From Rhodoferax sp. BAB1 (lineage in GTDB: Bacteria > Pseudomonadota > Gammaproteobacteria > Burkholderiales > Burkholderiaceae_C), in NCBI RefSeq assembly GCF_013334205.1, contig NZ_CP054424.1:888001-952000 (forward strand): a stretch of DNA of 64,000 nt. The letters are read 5' to 3'. Made by a program: the position numbers and the translations under genes. Each line of letters opens with the position of its first letter. Position 1 is the first letter of the stretch. The notes under the pieces were generated by a model that saw nothing but the letters and a program-made list of their open reading frames with translations, had not been told where the DNA came from and did no database searches. This document shows positions 33,166 through 41,275 of this stretch, one piece after another.

Positions 33166-36075
33166 TCATGCTTTCCACTCCCCCGTGCCGGCAAAGTAGG
33201 ACTGGCTCCCGGGTGTGGCGCCGGTGCCCGGCGCGGCCGGTACCGTATCAAAGCGCGGCCAGCTCTCTTCAGGTTCTCCCGCTTCGGCCTTGCTGATGCG
33301 CACGCGCACGTCGTACCAGCCGGCCTGGCCCGTGATGGGGTCCGAGTTGGAGACCGTGCTGCCCGCCCTGGGGCCGGGCAGCTCCTCGCTGATCAGGTGG
33401 TTGAGCAGGAAACCCTGGCGCGATTCGTTGGCGTCGGGGGTGAGGCGCCAGGCGCCCGGCGCCTTGCCGATGGCGTTCCAGGTCCAGACGGTGCCGGGCT
33501 CCACCGCTTCGGAGTAACGGCACAGGCAGCGCACCTTGCCCCATTGCGACTCGACCCACATCCAGCCGCCGTCCTCGATGCCCTGCGCCTTCGCGGTCAC
33601 CGGGTTGACGAAGAGGAAGTTGTAGGTGTGGATCTGGCGCAGCCAGGCGTTCTGCGAGTCCCAGGCGTGGTACATGGCCATGGGGCGCTGCGTGACCGCG
33701 TTGAGCGGGAAGGCGGCGGTGTCGGTGGCCTGCGATTCGAGCGGCGTGTAGTAGAAGGGCAGCGGGTCGAAGTAGGTCTCCACCCGCTTGCGCAGGTGGT
33801 CCGGCGGCTGCTTGCCCGGGCGCTTGCCCTGGGCGGCGCGGCGGAAGCCCTGCAGGAACTCGGAGTAGATGTGGATCACGATGGGGTCGGCGTCGCGGCG
33901 CAGGCCCATGGACTGGGCCCACTGCATGTAGTCGCGGTTCCAGTTGCGCATGTACTGGATGTTGGCCGGCATCTCGTAGTGGAAGACGCAGTTGTTCTGC
34001 GCGTACATCTCCCACTGGCGCGGGTTCGGTTCGCCGCGCATGGACTTCTCGCCGCCCTTGCCGCGCCAGCCGGCCAGGAAGCCGATGCCCGAGCCGGGCG
34101 CCGTTTCGTAGTTGACGATGAAGTCCGGGTAGTCGCGGAACTTGCGCCCGCCCTCGGCCGTGGTGAAGGCCGGCAGCTTGAGGCGGCTGGCCAGTTCCAC
34201 CAGCACTTCCTGGAAGGGTTTGCACTCGCCCTTCGGGGGCACCACCGGGATGCGCACCGAATCCACCGGGCCGTCGAACTCGGAGATCGGGCGGTCCAGG
34301 ATGGACATGACGTCGTGCCGCTCCAGATAGGTCGTGTCGGGCAGCACCAGGTCGGCAAAGGCCGTCATCTCGGACTGGAAGGCGTCGCAGACCACGAGGA
34401 AGGGGATCTTGTACTCCCCGTCCTCGCGCTTGTCGTTCAGCATCTTGCGCACTTCGCTGGTGTTCATGGTGGAGTTCCACGCCATGTTCGCCATGAAGAT
34501 CAGCAGGGTGTCGATGGGGTAAGGGTCGCCGCGCCAGGCATTGGTGATAGCGTTGTGCATCAGCCCGTGCGCCGACAGCGGGTGTTCCCAGGAGAAGCCC
34601 TTGTCCAGGCGCACCGGTTCGCCCTTGTCGTCCACGAACAGGTCGTCCGGGCTCTCGGGCCAGCCCAGCGGCGCGCCGTCCAGCGGCGTGTTGGGCTTGA
34701 CGGCCTGCGGGCCCTTGGGCGGCCGCGCATTGGGCGGCACGGCGCGCGGGTAGGGCGCCTTGTGGCGGAAACCACCGGGGCGGTCGATGGTGCCCAGCAG
34801 GCTCATCAGGATGGCCAGGGCGCGGATGGTCTGGAAGCCGTTGCTGTGCGCAGCCAGGCCGCGCATGGCGTGGAAGGACACCGGGTTGCCCTTGACCGAT
34901 TCGTGCTTCCTGCCCCAGCTGTCGGTCCAGGCGATGGGCAGCTCGATCTTCTGGTCGCGCGCGGTGATGCCCATCTCGTGCGCCATGCGGCGGATGGTCG
35001 CGGCCGGCACGCCGGTGATGTCGGCAGCCCACTCGGCCGTGTAGGGTTTGACGCGGTCGGCCAGCAGCTGGAAGGCCGGCACGGCGGGTGTGCCGTCGGG
35101 CATGGCGAACTGGCCCAGCAGGGCCGGGTCGGCGCCCTCGGCGTGGTCGGCCACCGCTTTGCCGCTCAGGCGGTCCCACCACCAGAAGTTGGCCGGGCGC
35201 AGCGGGTTGACCTTGTCGCCGTCTTCCTTGCGCAGGAACATGCCGAACTCGTCGCCCTTGGCGTCCTGGTTCACCAGCTGGCCGGCGTTGGTGTAGCGCG
35301 CCAGGAATTCGCGGTCGTACAGGCCCAGCGCGATCAGTTCATGGATCAGCGCCAGCAGCAGGGCGCCGTCGGTGCCGGGCTTGATGGGCACCCACTCGTC
35401 GGCAATCGCCGAGTAGCCGGTGCGCACCGGGTTGACCGAGATGAAGCGGCCGCCGTTGCGCTTGAACTTCGAGAGCGCCATCTTCATCGGGTTGGAGTGG
35501 TGGTCCTCCGCGGTGCCGAACATGATGAAGAGCTTGGAGCGGTCCAGGTCCGGGCCGCCGAACTCCCAGAAGGAGCCGCCGATGGTGTAGATCATGCCGG
35601 CGGCCATGTTGACCGAGCAGAAGCCGCCGTGCGCCGCGTAGTTGGGTGTGCCGAACTGGCGCGCGAACAGGCCGGTGAGGGCCTGCATCTGGTCGCGCCC
35701 GGTGAAGAGGGCGAACTTCTTGGGGTCGGTGGCGCGCAGGTGGCGCAGGCGTTCCTCCAGCGTGCTGAAGGCTTCTTCCCAGGAGATCTCCTCGAACTCG
35801 CCGGCCCCGCGCTCGGACCCGGCCTTGCGCCTGAGCGGTTTGGTCAGCCGCGCCGGGGAGTACTGCTTCATGATGCCCGAGGAACCCTTGGCGCAGATCA
35901 CGCCCTTGTTCAGCGGGTGGTCCGGGTTGCCTTCGATGTAACGCACCTCGCCGTTGCGCAGGTGCACCTTGATGCCGCAGCGGCAGGCGCACATGTAGCA
36001 GGTGGTGTTGCGGGTCTCGGTGGTGGCCCCGGCCAGCGCGGGGGCCAAGGGGTCGTGCAGGGGGATGGATGCCAT
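33166..36075 (-). CDS. soeA: Sulfite dehydrogenase molybdopterin catalytic subunit
   Basis: This 969-residue DMSO-reductase-family protein has an N-terminal [4Fe-4S] motif CYMCACRCG...CAKG (about 26-63), no Tat signal, and a probable Mo-ligand Cys in HGGFCSVNMAAG (about 148-159). With SoeB and SoeC it would oxidise sulfite to sulfate in the cytoplasm, completing sulfur oxidation begun by Dsr. Length fits SoeA. It is the first gene of a seven-gene operon behind a recognisable promoter at 36106-36150. A polysulfide or thiosulfate reductase is the main alternative. Confidence 0.87.
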   Translation of the reverse strand: MASIPLHDPLAPALAGATTETRNTTCYMCACRCGIKVHLRNGEVRYIEGNPDHPLNKGVICAKGSSGIMKQYSPARLTKPLRRKAGSERGAGEFEEISWEEAFSTLEERLRHLRATDPKKFALFTGRDQMQALTGLFARQFGTPNYAAHGGFCSVNMAAGMIYTIGGSFWEFGGPDLDRSKLFIMFGTAEDHHSNPMKMALSKFKRNGGRFISVNPVRTGYSAIADEWVPIKPGTDGALLLALIHELIALGLYDREFLARYTNAGQLVNQDAKGDEFGMFLRKEDGDKVNPLRPANFWWWDRLSGKAVADHAEGADPALLGQFAMPDGTPAVPAFQLLADRVKPYTAEWAADITGVPAATIRRMAHEMGITARDQKIELPIAWTDSWGRKHESVKGNPVSFHAMRGLAAHSNGFQTIRALAILMSLLGTIDRPGGFRHKAPYPRAVPPNARPPKGPQAVKPNTPLDGAPLGWPESPDDLFVDDKGEPVRLDKGFSWEHPLSAHGLMHNAITNAWRGDPYPIDTLLIFMANMAWNSTMNTSEVRKMLNDKREDGEYKIPFLVVCDAFQSEMTAFADLVLPDTTYLERHDVMSILDRPISEFDGPVDSVRIPVVPPKGECKPFQEVLVELASRLKLPAFTTAEGGRKFRDYPDFIVNYETAPGSGIGFLAGWRGKGGEKSMRGEPNPRQWEMYAQNNCVFHYEMPANIQYMRNWNRDYMQWAQSMGLRRDADPIVIHIYSEFLQGFRRAAQGKRPGKQPPDHLRKRVETYFDPLPFYYTPLESQATDTAAFPLNAVTQRPMAMYHAWDSQNAWLRQIHTYNFLFVNPVTAKAQGIEDGGWMWVESQWGKVRCLCRYSEAVEPGTVWTWNAIGKAPGAWRLTPDANESRQGFLLNHLISEELPGPRAGSTVSNSDPITGQAGWYDVRVRISKAEAGEPEESWPRFDTVPAAPGTGATPGSQSYFAGTGEWKA

Positions 36076-36105
36076 CCCCGGATTACCTCAAGTCCGGGGT
36101 TAAAC

Positions 36106-36150
36106 GTCTATTACCGACACGGGTGATTGACACCTCACCCAAATGGGTTA
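36106..36150 (-). promoter_or_regulatory. Sulfur-regulon-type promoter of soeA
   Basis: On the minus strand, ACCC-ATTT-GGGT (36137-36148) is followed after 23 nt by TAATAG (36108-36113), within CACCCGT-N2-CGG-TAATAGAC. The repeat centre would fall near -41.5, a class II activator position. The predicted transcript starts about 26 bases before soeA. Confidence 0.7.
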
Positions 36151-36350
36151 TGGGGTATGCCCGGGGGTGAAACGGGGAAAGGACCCCGGCAAGTCAGGGA
36201 AAACCTGAGGTCCAAAGGCGCCTATGGCCCTTCCCCCTGGGGGTATTCGTAAATATACTGATTGCTGAATATATAACCATATACCGTGCTCCAGCATGGT
36301 GCAGAGAGAGACATGATGAACACGAGCAGCCGTCCGGCCGGGAGGGCGCC

Positions 36351-37550
36351 ATGCTGAGGCTTGCGCCTCAGGCGGGCGGCTTGTCCGTGGAGATCGCCGC
36401 GGTCGATGCGCCGCCGGTGGCCAGTCTGCTGGCGGAGATCACTTCCGGACTGAGCCAGGGCCGGGAACTGGAAACCCTGCTGGGGCAGTTCCTGGGGCCG
36501 ATCGTGCGACTGGCCGGCGCCCAGGCCGGCGTGGTGCGCATCCTCTCCGAAGACGGCGAGCACATGCGTCTGGTGGGTGACGTGGGCCTGCCGCCCGAGG
36601 TGCGTTTCGCCGAACTGCTGGTGGACCGGCATTGCGGCACCTGCGGCGTGGCCGCCGACAGCGATGCCCCGGCCTGGAGCGCAGACATGAGCGAGTGCGC
36701 GCGCCACCATCCTTCGGACGCACGCTTCTACCAGGACTGCCAGCGCATGCTGGCCATGCCGCTGCGGCACCGCGGCCGCCTGCTGGGCCTGTACAACCTG
36801 TTCTTCTGCAGCGAGGCAGAGCTCGGCGCCGACGTGCAGACCGTGCTGCGTTCCATCGGCGAACTGCTGGGCCTGGCCCTGCACAACGCGCGCCTGGAGC
36901 GCGAGACCCTGGCCAGCACCGTGATGACCGAGCGCAAGTTCCTGGCCAGCGAGGTGCATGACAGCATCGCCCAGAGCCTGGCCTACGTGAACATGCGCCT
37001 GCCCCTGCTGCAGGACGCCATGCAGGCGCACGACGACACGCTGTCGCAGAAATACTTTGCCGACGTCGAGCAGGCCATGGGCAGCATCCAGTGCAACCTG
37101 CGCGAGATCCTGACCAACTTCCGCGTCGCCATGGATCCGCAGGGCCTCGTGCACGCGGTGCAGGTCCTGGCCACCGAGTTCCGCCAGCGCGCGGGCATCC
37201 CGCTGCAGCTGCAGTGCGAAGTGCCCGAGCTCGGTCTCACGAGCGAACAGGAAGTGCAGGTCTTTCACATCGTCCAGGAGGCGCTGGCCAACGTCGGCCG
37301 CCATGCCCAGGCACAGCAGGCCTGGCTGACGCTGAGCCATCGCGGCAGCCACCTCGATGTGCGAGTCGAGGACGACGGCCGCGGCGTGGCCGCCCTGCAG
37401 GCCGACGGCCGCGCGCATTTCGGGCTGGACATCATGAACGAACGTGCCCAGCGCCTGGGCGGCGTGGTGGAGATCGGCCCGCGCGTGGGCGGCGGGACCC
37501 GGGTGCGCCTGACGGTGCCGTTCCCGACGGCGCACGTGGGGAACGCATGA
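36351..37550 (+). CDS. NarX-like cytosolic sensor histidine kinase
   Basis: This 399-residue protein has a GAF domain (about 30-180), a HisKA_3 dimerisation/phosphoacceptor helix with His203 in EVHDSIAQSLAY, and a HATPase domain (about 290-390) with the N-box EALANVGRHA and a DDGRG motif. There is no membrane segment or sensor loop as in nitrate sensors, so the signal is cytosolic. Cysteines 95, 98, 116 and 130 in the GAF domain could bind an iron-sulfur cluster or react with sulfur species. It is followed by the response regulator gene and lies beside soeA. Confidence 0.88.
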   Translation: MLRLAPQAGGLSVEIAAVDAPPVASLLAEITSGLSQGRELETLLGQFLGPIVRLAGAQAGVVRILSEDGEHMRLVGDVGLPPEVRFAELLVDRHCGTCGVAADSDAPAWSADMSECARHHPSDARFYQDCQRMLAMPLRHRGRLLGLYNLFFCSEAELGADVQTVLRSIGELLGLALHNARLERETLASTVMTERKFLASEVHDSIAQSLAYVNMRLPLLQDAMQAHDDTLSQKYFADVEQAMGSIQCNLREILTNFRVAMDPQGLVHAVQVLATEFRQRAGIPLQLQCEVPELGLTSEQEVQVFHIVQEALANVGRHAQAQQAWLTLSHRGSHLDVRVEDDGRGVAALQADGRAHFGLDIMNERAQRLGGVVEIGPRVGGGTRVRLTVPFPTAHVGNA

Positions 37551-37608
37551 GCGCCGCACGGCCGTCCGCAGGGGCTTGCACTGCCATGCCCGGCGCGGAG
37601 GCTGCGTC

Positions 37609-38289
37609 GTGAGCCAGGCGGTGCGCCTGGTACTGGTGGATGACCATGCCGTGCTGCGCAGCGGCCTGGCCGACCTGCTGCGCGGTCGCGGCGGCATGGA
37701 AGTGCTGGGCGACACCGGCAAGCCGGACGAGGCCGTGGCCCTGGTGCGCCAGCACCAGCCCGACCTGCTGCTGCTGGACCTGAGGCTGGGCCCCGTCGAC
37801 GGCCTGAGCGTGCTGCGCGCCCTGCGTGCCGAGGGCATCGAGACCCCGGTGGTCATCCTCACCATGTGCACCGCCGAGGACGACCTGGCCGCGGCGCTGA
37901 GTGCCGGCGTGCGGGGTTACCTGCTCAAGGACATGGAACCCGACGAGGTGATCGAATCCATCCAGCGCGCCGCCCGCGGCGAGCTGGTGGTGGCGCCCAG
38001 CATGGCCCTCAAGCTGGCGCAGATGTGGCAGCAGGGTTCGGTCAAGCGCGACCTGGTCGGCAGCCTGACCGAGCGCGAGCGCGAGGTGCTGGAGCACGTG
38101 GCCCGCGGCAAGAGCAACAAGGTCATCGCCCAGGCCCTGGACATCAGCCACAACACCGTCAAGCTGCATGTGCGCCACATCATGGCCAAGCTCGATCTCG
38201 GTTCACGGGTGGAGGCGGCGGTGTTTGCCTTCGAGCACAGGACCTCGGGTGACAGCGCGCAGCCGGCCAGCGGCGAGCCGCGCAAGTAG
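37609..38289 (+). CDS. NarL-like response regulator
   Basis: This 226-residue protein has a receiver domain with the acidic pair at 11-12, phosphoacceptor Asp57 (LLLLDLRL) and Lys near 107 (YLLKDM), then a LuxR/NarL helix-turn-helix (about 150-205; TEREREVLEHVARGKSNKVIA). The GTG at 37609 gives the normal N-terminus; a longer form from a TTG at 37576 is possible. It pairs with the upstream kinase. NarL-type proteins bind heptamers related to TACCC, and such sequences form the shared sulfur promoters in this window. Confidence 0.87.
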   Translation: MSQAVRLVLVDDHAVLRSGLADLLRGRGGMEVLGDTGKPDEAVALVRQHQPDLLLLDLRLGPVDGLSVLRALRAEGIETPVVILTMCTAEDDLAAALSAGVRGYLLKDMEPDEVIESIQRAARGELVVAPSMALKLAQMWQQGSVKRDLVGSLTEREREVLEHVARGKSNKVIAQALDISHNTVKLHVRHIMAKLDLGSRVEAAVFAFEHRTSGDSAQPASGEPRK

Positions 38290-38370
38290 ACGGCCCTGCG
38301 CACAGCGCGCCCCTGTCGCCGCTCCCGGGCGCGGCGCCGACCATCGCGGCGACTAGTCTGCTTCCCGTTT

Positions 38371-38427
38371 GGCAAAGAGACGCAAAACCGTTCCTCGCCG
38401 CCGAGCATGCAGGGTTTGCCGGTTTTG
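38371..38427 (+). promoter_or_regulatory. Structured RNA candidate resembling a degenerate c-di-GMP-I riboswitch
   Basis: GGCAAA, GACGCAAA and a later GGGTTTGCC recall the GEMM-I consensus, but the hairpin normally between the first two is absent. Long-range pairing CAAAACCG (38383-38390) with CGGTTTTG (38420-38427), and GGCAAA with TTTGCC, is possible. It may be a relic. Confidence 0.25.
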
Positions 38428-38464
38428 TTCATGGTCCGTCTGACTGGGCGGAGTGGGAGAAGGC

Positions 38465-38476
38465 TGATATAAATCA
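38465..38476 (+). promoter_or_regulatory. FNR/CRP-family-like box TGAT-N4-ATCA
   Basis: The inverted repeat CTGAT-ATAA-ATCAG matches the FNR/ANR core TTGAT-N4-ATCAA except for the outermost base on each side. It lies 30 bp before a truncated reading frame at 38506. Confidence 0.4.
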
Positions 38477-38505
38477 GGTACTTACAACAGATCACGGGAG
38501 GAGCC

Positions 38506-38550
38506 ATGAGCTTTGTTATGCCGACAGATTTGCGGCCTATATCAAGTTAG
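38506..38550 (+). pseudogene. Start of a gene cut by the integron cassette insertion
   Basis: A strong GGGAGGAG ribosome-binding site precedes an ATG that encodes only 14 residues before a TAG formed at the GTTAG recombination point (38546-38550). It looks like the start of a resident gene interrupted by cassette insertion. The original product cannot be named. Confidence 0.35.
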
Positions 38551-38555
38551 CCCCT

Positions 38556-38933
38556 ATGTTTTCTTGTCCTCACTGCGGTCAATTAACCATCGGCACATGG
38601 CGTAAGTTCAGTGCGTCCAGCACTTTCCCGGCCAAGTGCGCTTCGTGCGGTGGTCTCGCGTTTGTTTCGGCTTGGGCACATGCCGCGTCAACTCTCGCGG
38701 TTGAGTTCTCTTTTTGGGGCAGCATCGTTGCGGCCATAGTCTTCAAAAGCTGGCTCGTCCTGCTTGTTTTCCCGCTCAGCCTATTTATCTGGTCTCTTAT
38801 TATTGGGCGCGTGTTTTCTCTCAAGCAAATAACGCCACTAGCCGTTTCAGCATCACGCCGATCTGTGGCAATTCAAGTATTTGTTGCTGTCATGGCCATG
38901 CTTGCGGTCTCAATGCTTTTCAGTTCCAAATGA
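38556..38933 (+). CDS. Integron cassette gene: zinc-ribbon membrane protein
   Basis: This 125-residue protein has an N-terminal zinc ribbon (CPHCG at about 4-8 and CASCG at about 28-32) followed by two to three hydrophobic helices (about 48-85 and 103-122). The function is unknown. It lies between a GTTAGCC recombination point and an attC site, and its GC content is below that of its neighbours. Both are typical of gene cassettes. Confidence 0.65.
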   Translation: MFSCPHCGQLTIGTWRKFSASSTFPAKCASCGGLAFVSAWAHAASTLAVEFSFWGSIVAAIVFKSWLVLLVFPLSLFIWSLIIGRVFSLKQITPLAVSASRRSVAIQVFVAVMAMLAVSMLFSSK

Positions 38934-38940
38934 GCAGCGG

Positions 38941-39003
38941 GGCTAACATAGCGTTCGAGAGGGACGCGCCTAAAGCGGCGCGCCCCTCAACTTTACGTTA
39001 GGC
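38941..39003 (+). other. attC recombination site 1
   Basis: The site starts GGCTAAC (38941-38947) and ends GTTAGGC (38997-39003). An imperfect internal palindrome (GGGACGCGCC-TAAA-GCGGCGCGCCCC) and flanking GTTCGAG/CTCAACT L-boxes match the attC architecture of integron cassettes. Confidence 0.85.
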
Positions 39004-39008
39004 TTCAC

Positions 39009-39554
39009 GTGCGTCCACCGAACGAGCCGCTCTCACTGACGCCGCGTGAGTTCGAGCTCTTGGTCCAGGGCATTCTGGATGCGGCCGCTGGCTCACTCGT
39101 GGACTACCAGTCACACCACCTCGCCTCGCTGCAAGGTTCCGATGGTGATTACGTCATCGATGTCGTGGCCAACTTTTCCGCACTCGGCGCCAAGTTCGTC
39201 GTGCTCGTCGAATGCAAACACCAAGCTCGTCCAGTGGAGCGGCAAGACGTTCAGGTTCTGCATAGCAAGTTGCTCTCAACCGGTGCTCAAAAGGCAATGC
39301 TCTTCTCGATCGCCGGCTTTCAAGCAGGGGCCGTCGAGTTTGCCGAGGCGCATGGCATCGCGCTCGTTGAGGTCGCTACCGGCATCTCCAATTGGCACGC
39401 TAAAAGCGCTGGTCCACCGCCACCACCACCGTCCTGGCTGCATTTGCCAAAGCACATCGGATGGCTATGCAAGGGAAACACGCGGTCCCTGTTGTCCGAA
39501 GACCATAGCGAATACACCCGCGCATTCCTGAGCCTTAGCGACGGTGAAGCCTAA
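39009..39554 (+). CDS. Integron cassette gene: Mrr-like restriction endonuclease
   Basis: This 181-residue protein has the Mrr/PD-(D/E)XK nuclease core. Residues about 8-30 form the opening helix (TPREFELLVQGIL), the first acidic residue lies in DYVIDVVANF, and the catalytic VECKHQ motif is at about 66-71, followed by VERQDVQVL. Such enzymes cleave modified or foreign DNA. The GTG start lies six bases after attC site 1 and the stop overlaps attC site 2, so it is a complete cassette gene. Confidence 0.75.
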   Translation: MRPPNEPLSLTPREFELLVQGILDAAAGSLVDYQSHHLASLQGSDGDYVIDVVANFSALGAKFVVLVECKHQARPVERQDVQVLHSKLLSTGAQKAMLFSIAGFQAGAVEFAEAHGIALVEVATGISNWHAKSAGPPPPPPSWLHLPKHIGWLCKGNTRSLLSEDHSEYTRAFLSLSDGEA

Positions 39555-39614
39555 CCCTTCGCTGCACCCGAAGGGCTACAGCGGGCTTCGCCCGCTTGCG
39601 CATTTGGGTTAGCT
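39549..39614 (+). other. attC recombination site 2
   Basis: The site begins GCCTAAC (39549-39555, overlapping the stop codon) and ends GTTAGC (39608-39613). An internal AGCGGG-CTTC-GCCCGCT hairpin and complementary flanks give the folded attC shape. It also separates the cassette from the convergent end of cobA and may terminate transcription. Confidence 0.75.
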
Positions 39615-39630
39615 CGAACGTTGAAGCGAC

Positions 39631-40473
39631 TCAGTTCGCCGCCGCCGGATTGATCGGCAGCTGCACCGGCACGTTGTGCGAGAGTTTGCTGGTGTCGCCC
39701 GTGGCCGGGTCGAACCAGTGCAGGGTGCCGTGCAGTTTCACCACGTCGCCCACGATCAGCAGGCTGGGTGAAGTGAAGTTGCTCGCAGCCACCTTGGCCG
39801 GCAGGTCGGCCAGGGTGCCGGTGAGCACCTGCTGCGTGGCCAGGGTGCCGTGCTGCACGGCGGCGATCGGCCGCGATGCCGGGGCGCCATGGGCCATGAG
39901 CTGGCGGCAGATGTCGGGCAGGGCGTTCAGGCCCATGTAGATCACCACCGTCTGCCTCGGGCGCACCAGGGCGGCCCAGTCCAGGTCGGTCACGCTGCCT
40001 TCCTTCAGGTGGCCGGTGACGAACATGGCCACCTGGGCGTGGTCACGGTGGGTGAGCGGGATGCCGGCGTAGCTGGCCACGCCGCAGGCCGCGGTGATGC
40101 CGGGCACGACCTCGAAGTCCACGCCGTGGGCGGCCAGTTCCTGCATCTCCTCGCCACCGCGGCCGAAGACGAAGGGGTCGCCGCCCTTGAGGCGCACCAC
40201 CTGCTTGCCTTCGCGCGCCAGCTGCACCAGCAGGGCGTTGATCTGCTCCTGGCGCATGGTGTGTTCGTTGCGGCGCTTGCCGGCGTAGATGCGCTGCGCG
40301 TCGGCGCGGGCGAAGTCCAGCACGCCGCTGGAGACCAGGTGGTCGTAGACGATGGCGTCGGCGCGCTCCAGCAGGCGCACGGCCTTGAGCGTCAGCAACT
40401 CCGGGTCGCCGGGGCCGGCGCCCACCAGATAGACCCGGCCGCGCGCGGCGCCGGTGCTGTGTTGGGTTTTCAA
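39631..40473 (-). CDS. cobA: Uroporphyrinogen-III C-methyltransferase
   Basis: This 280-residue SAM-dependent enzyme makes precorrin-2, the first step to siroheme, the cofactor of DsrAB. Family motifs are [15 protein letters not shown] (about 16-30), [17 protein letters not shown] (about 93-109) and the PGITAA segment (about 124-129). A TTG at 40473 overlaps the dsrR stop (TTGA) and gives the normal start. No precorrin-2 dehydrogenase/ferrochelatase domain is fused, so that step must be encoded elsewhere. It is the last gene of the dsr operon. Confidence 0.9.
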   Translation of the reverse strand: MKTQHSTGAARGRVYLVGAGPGDPELLTLKAVRLLERADAIVYDHLVSSGVLDFARADAQRIYAGKRRNEHTMRQEQINALLVQLAREGKQVVRLKGGDPFVFGRGGEEMQELAAHGVDFEVVPGITAACGVASYAGIPLTHRDHAQVAMFVTGHLKEGSVTDLDWAALVRPRQTVVIYMGLNALPDICRQLMAHGAPASRPIAAVQHGTLATQQVLTGTLADLPAKVAASNFTSPSLLIVGDVVKLHGTLHWFDPATGDTSKLSHNVPVQLPINPAAAN

Positions 40474-40871
40474 TGGGCACCACCCTTGCTGCCGCAGCCA
40501 CCCCCCGTGCCGCAGCCGCCGCTGCCACAACCGCCCCCGGTGCTGGTGCTGGTGCCGCAGCCGCCAGCGCTGCTGCCCACCGCCTCCGCCTCCTGCTGGA
40601 CGAAGATGAAGTTGTACTGGCCGGGTTCGAGTTCGACGAAGTCGAGGGTCGTGTCCTCCAGCAGCGCCACATGGTGCGGGGCGATGACGATGTGCACGTC
40701 CTGGATCTGCAGGCGCGTGTCGCCGTCGCCCACGTCGTCGAAGCCCATGCCGTAGCCTATGCTGCCGTCGGGCTCGCGCCGGGCGGCCACGCGCAGCACG
40801 GCGTCCTGGGCGCCGCTGTCCTGGGCGGCTTGTGCGATCTGTTGCGCTGCGGCGCTGGTCAGTGTGAACAT
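40470..40871 (-). CDS. dsrR: DsrR, A-type carrier-like protein with Gly/Cys tail
   Basis: This 133-residue protein has an IscA/HesB-like fold (about 1-100), as in DsrR of purple sulfur bacteria, which affects Dsr protein production. The body has no cysteine, so the classical A-type cluster ligands are missing. The last 30 residues are a glycine-rich tail with four cysteines in GGCG/GGGCG units, which is unusual for DsrR and could bind metal. It lies between the rspA-like gene and cobA. Confidence 0.8.
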   Translation of the reverse strand: MFTLTSAAAQQIAQAAQDSGAQDAVLRVAARREPDGSIGYGMGFDDVGDGDTRLQIQDVHIVIAPHHVALLEDTTLDFVELEPGQYNFIFVQQEAEAVGSSAGGCGTSTSTGGGCGSGGCGTGGGCGSKGGAH

Positions 40872-40897
40872 GGTGTTGGCTCCTCGTCAGATTTTTA

Positions 40898-41275
40898 TCA
40901 GTGTTCGCCCTTGGTCCGCAAGAGGCCGGCCAGCCGGTTGCCCTGTTTCTGCGGGCCGCCGCGCGGGAACAATTCGTGCAGGTAATGGTTGTTGCCGCGC
41001 TCCGGGCCCCAGAGTTCCGTGAAGTGCTTGATCATGACGCGAACCTGGGCCTGAACACCATGTTCAGCATAGTACTCGCGCAGGTAGCGAATGATGGCCC
41101 AGTGCTCGTCGCCCAGTTTCAGCTCCTCGTGGGCGGCCAGGGCGCGCACGAAGTCTTCCGACCAGTCGCCGAGGTTGCGCAGATAACCTTCGGAGTCGGT
41201 CAGCACGGGCCGGCCTTTCACCAGCAGTTCGCGGGTGAAGACATCCCGGGCGATGGGGGTGGGTGTTTCGGTCAT
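40898..41275 (-). CDS. Cysteine-less DsrC paralogue (RspA type) in the dsr operon
   Basis: This 125-residue DsrC/TusE-fold protein has the family [12 protein letters not shown] helix (about 58-69) and the YLHELFP segment (about 98-104). The C-terminal arm, which carries two redox cysteines in DsrC, has none here ([12 protein letters not shown]). Such cysteine-less homologues (RspA) have been proposed to be regulatory. Its ATG overlaps the dsrN stop (ATGA). Confidence 0.82.
   Translation of the reverse strand: MTETPTPIARDVFTRELLVKGRPVLTDSEGYLRNLGDWSEDFVRALAAHEELKLGDEHWAIIRYLREYYAEHGVQAQVRVMIKHFTELWGPERGNNHYLHELFPRGGPQKQGNRLAGLLRTKGEH

Noticed and set aside
33022..36126. Very long plus-strand reading frame opposite soeA
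   Set aside because: It is the complementary shadow of a high-GC gene. The minus-strand protein has cluster and cofactor motifs; the plus-strand one has none.
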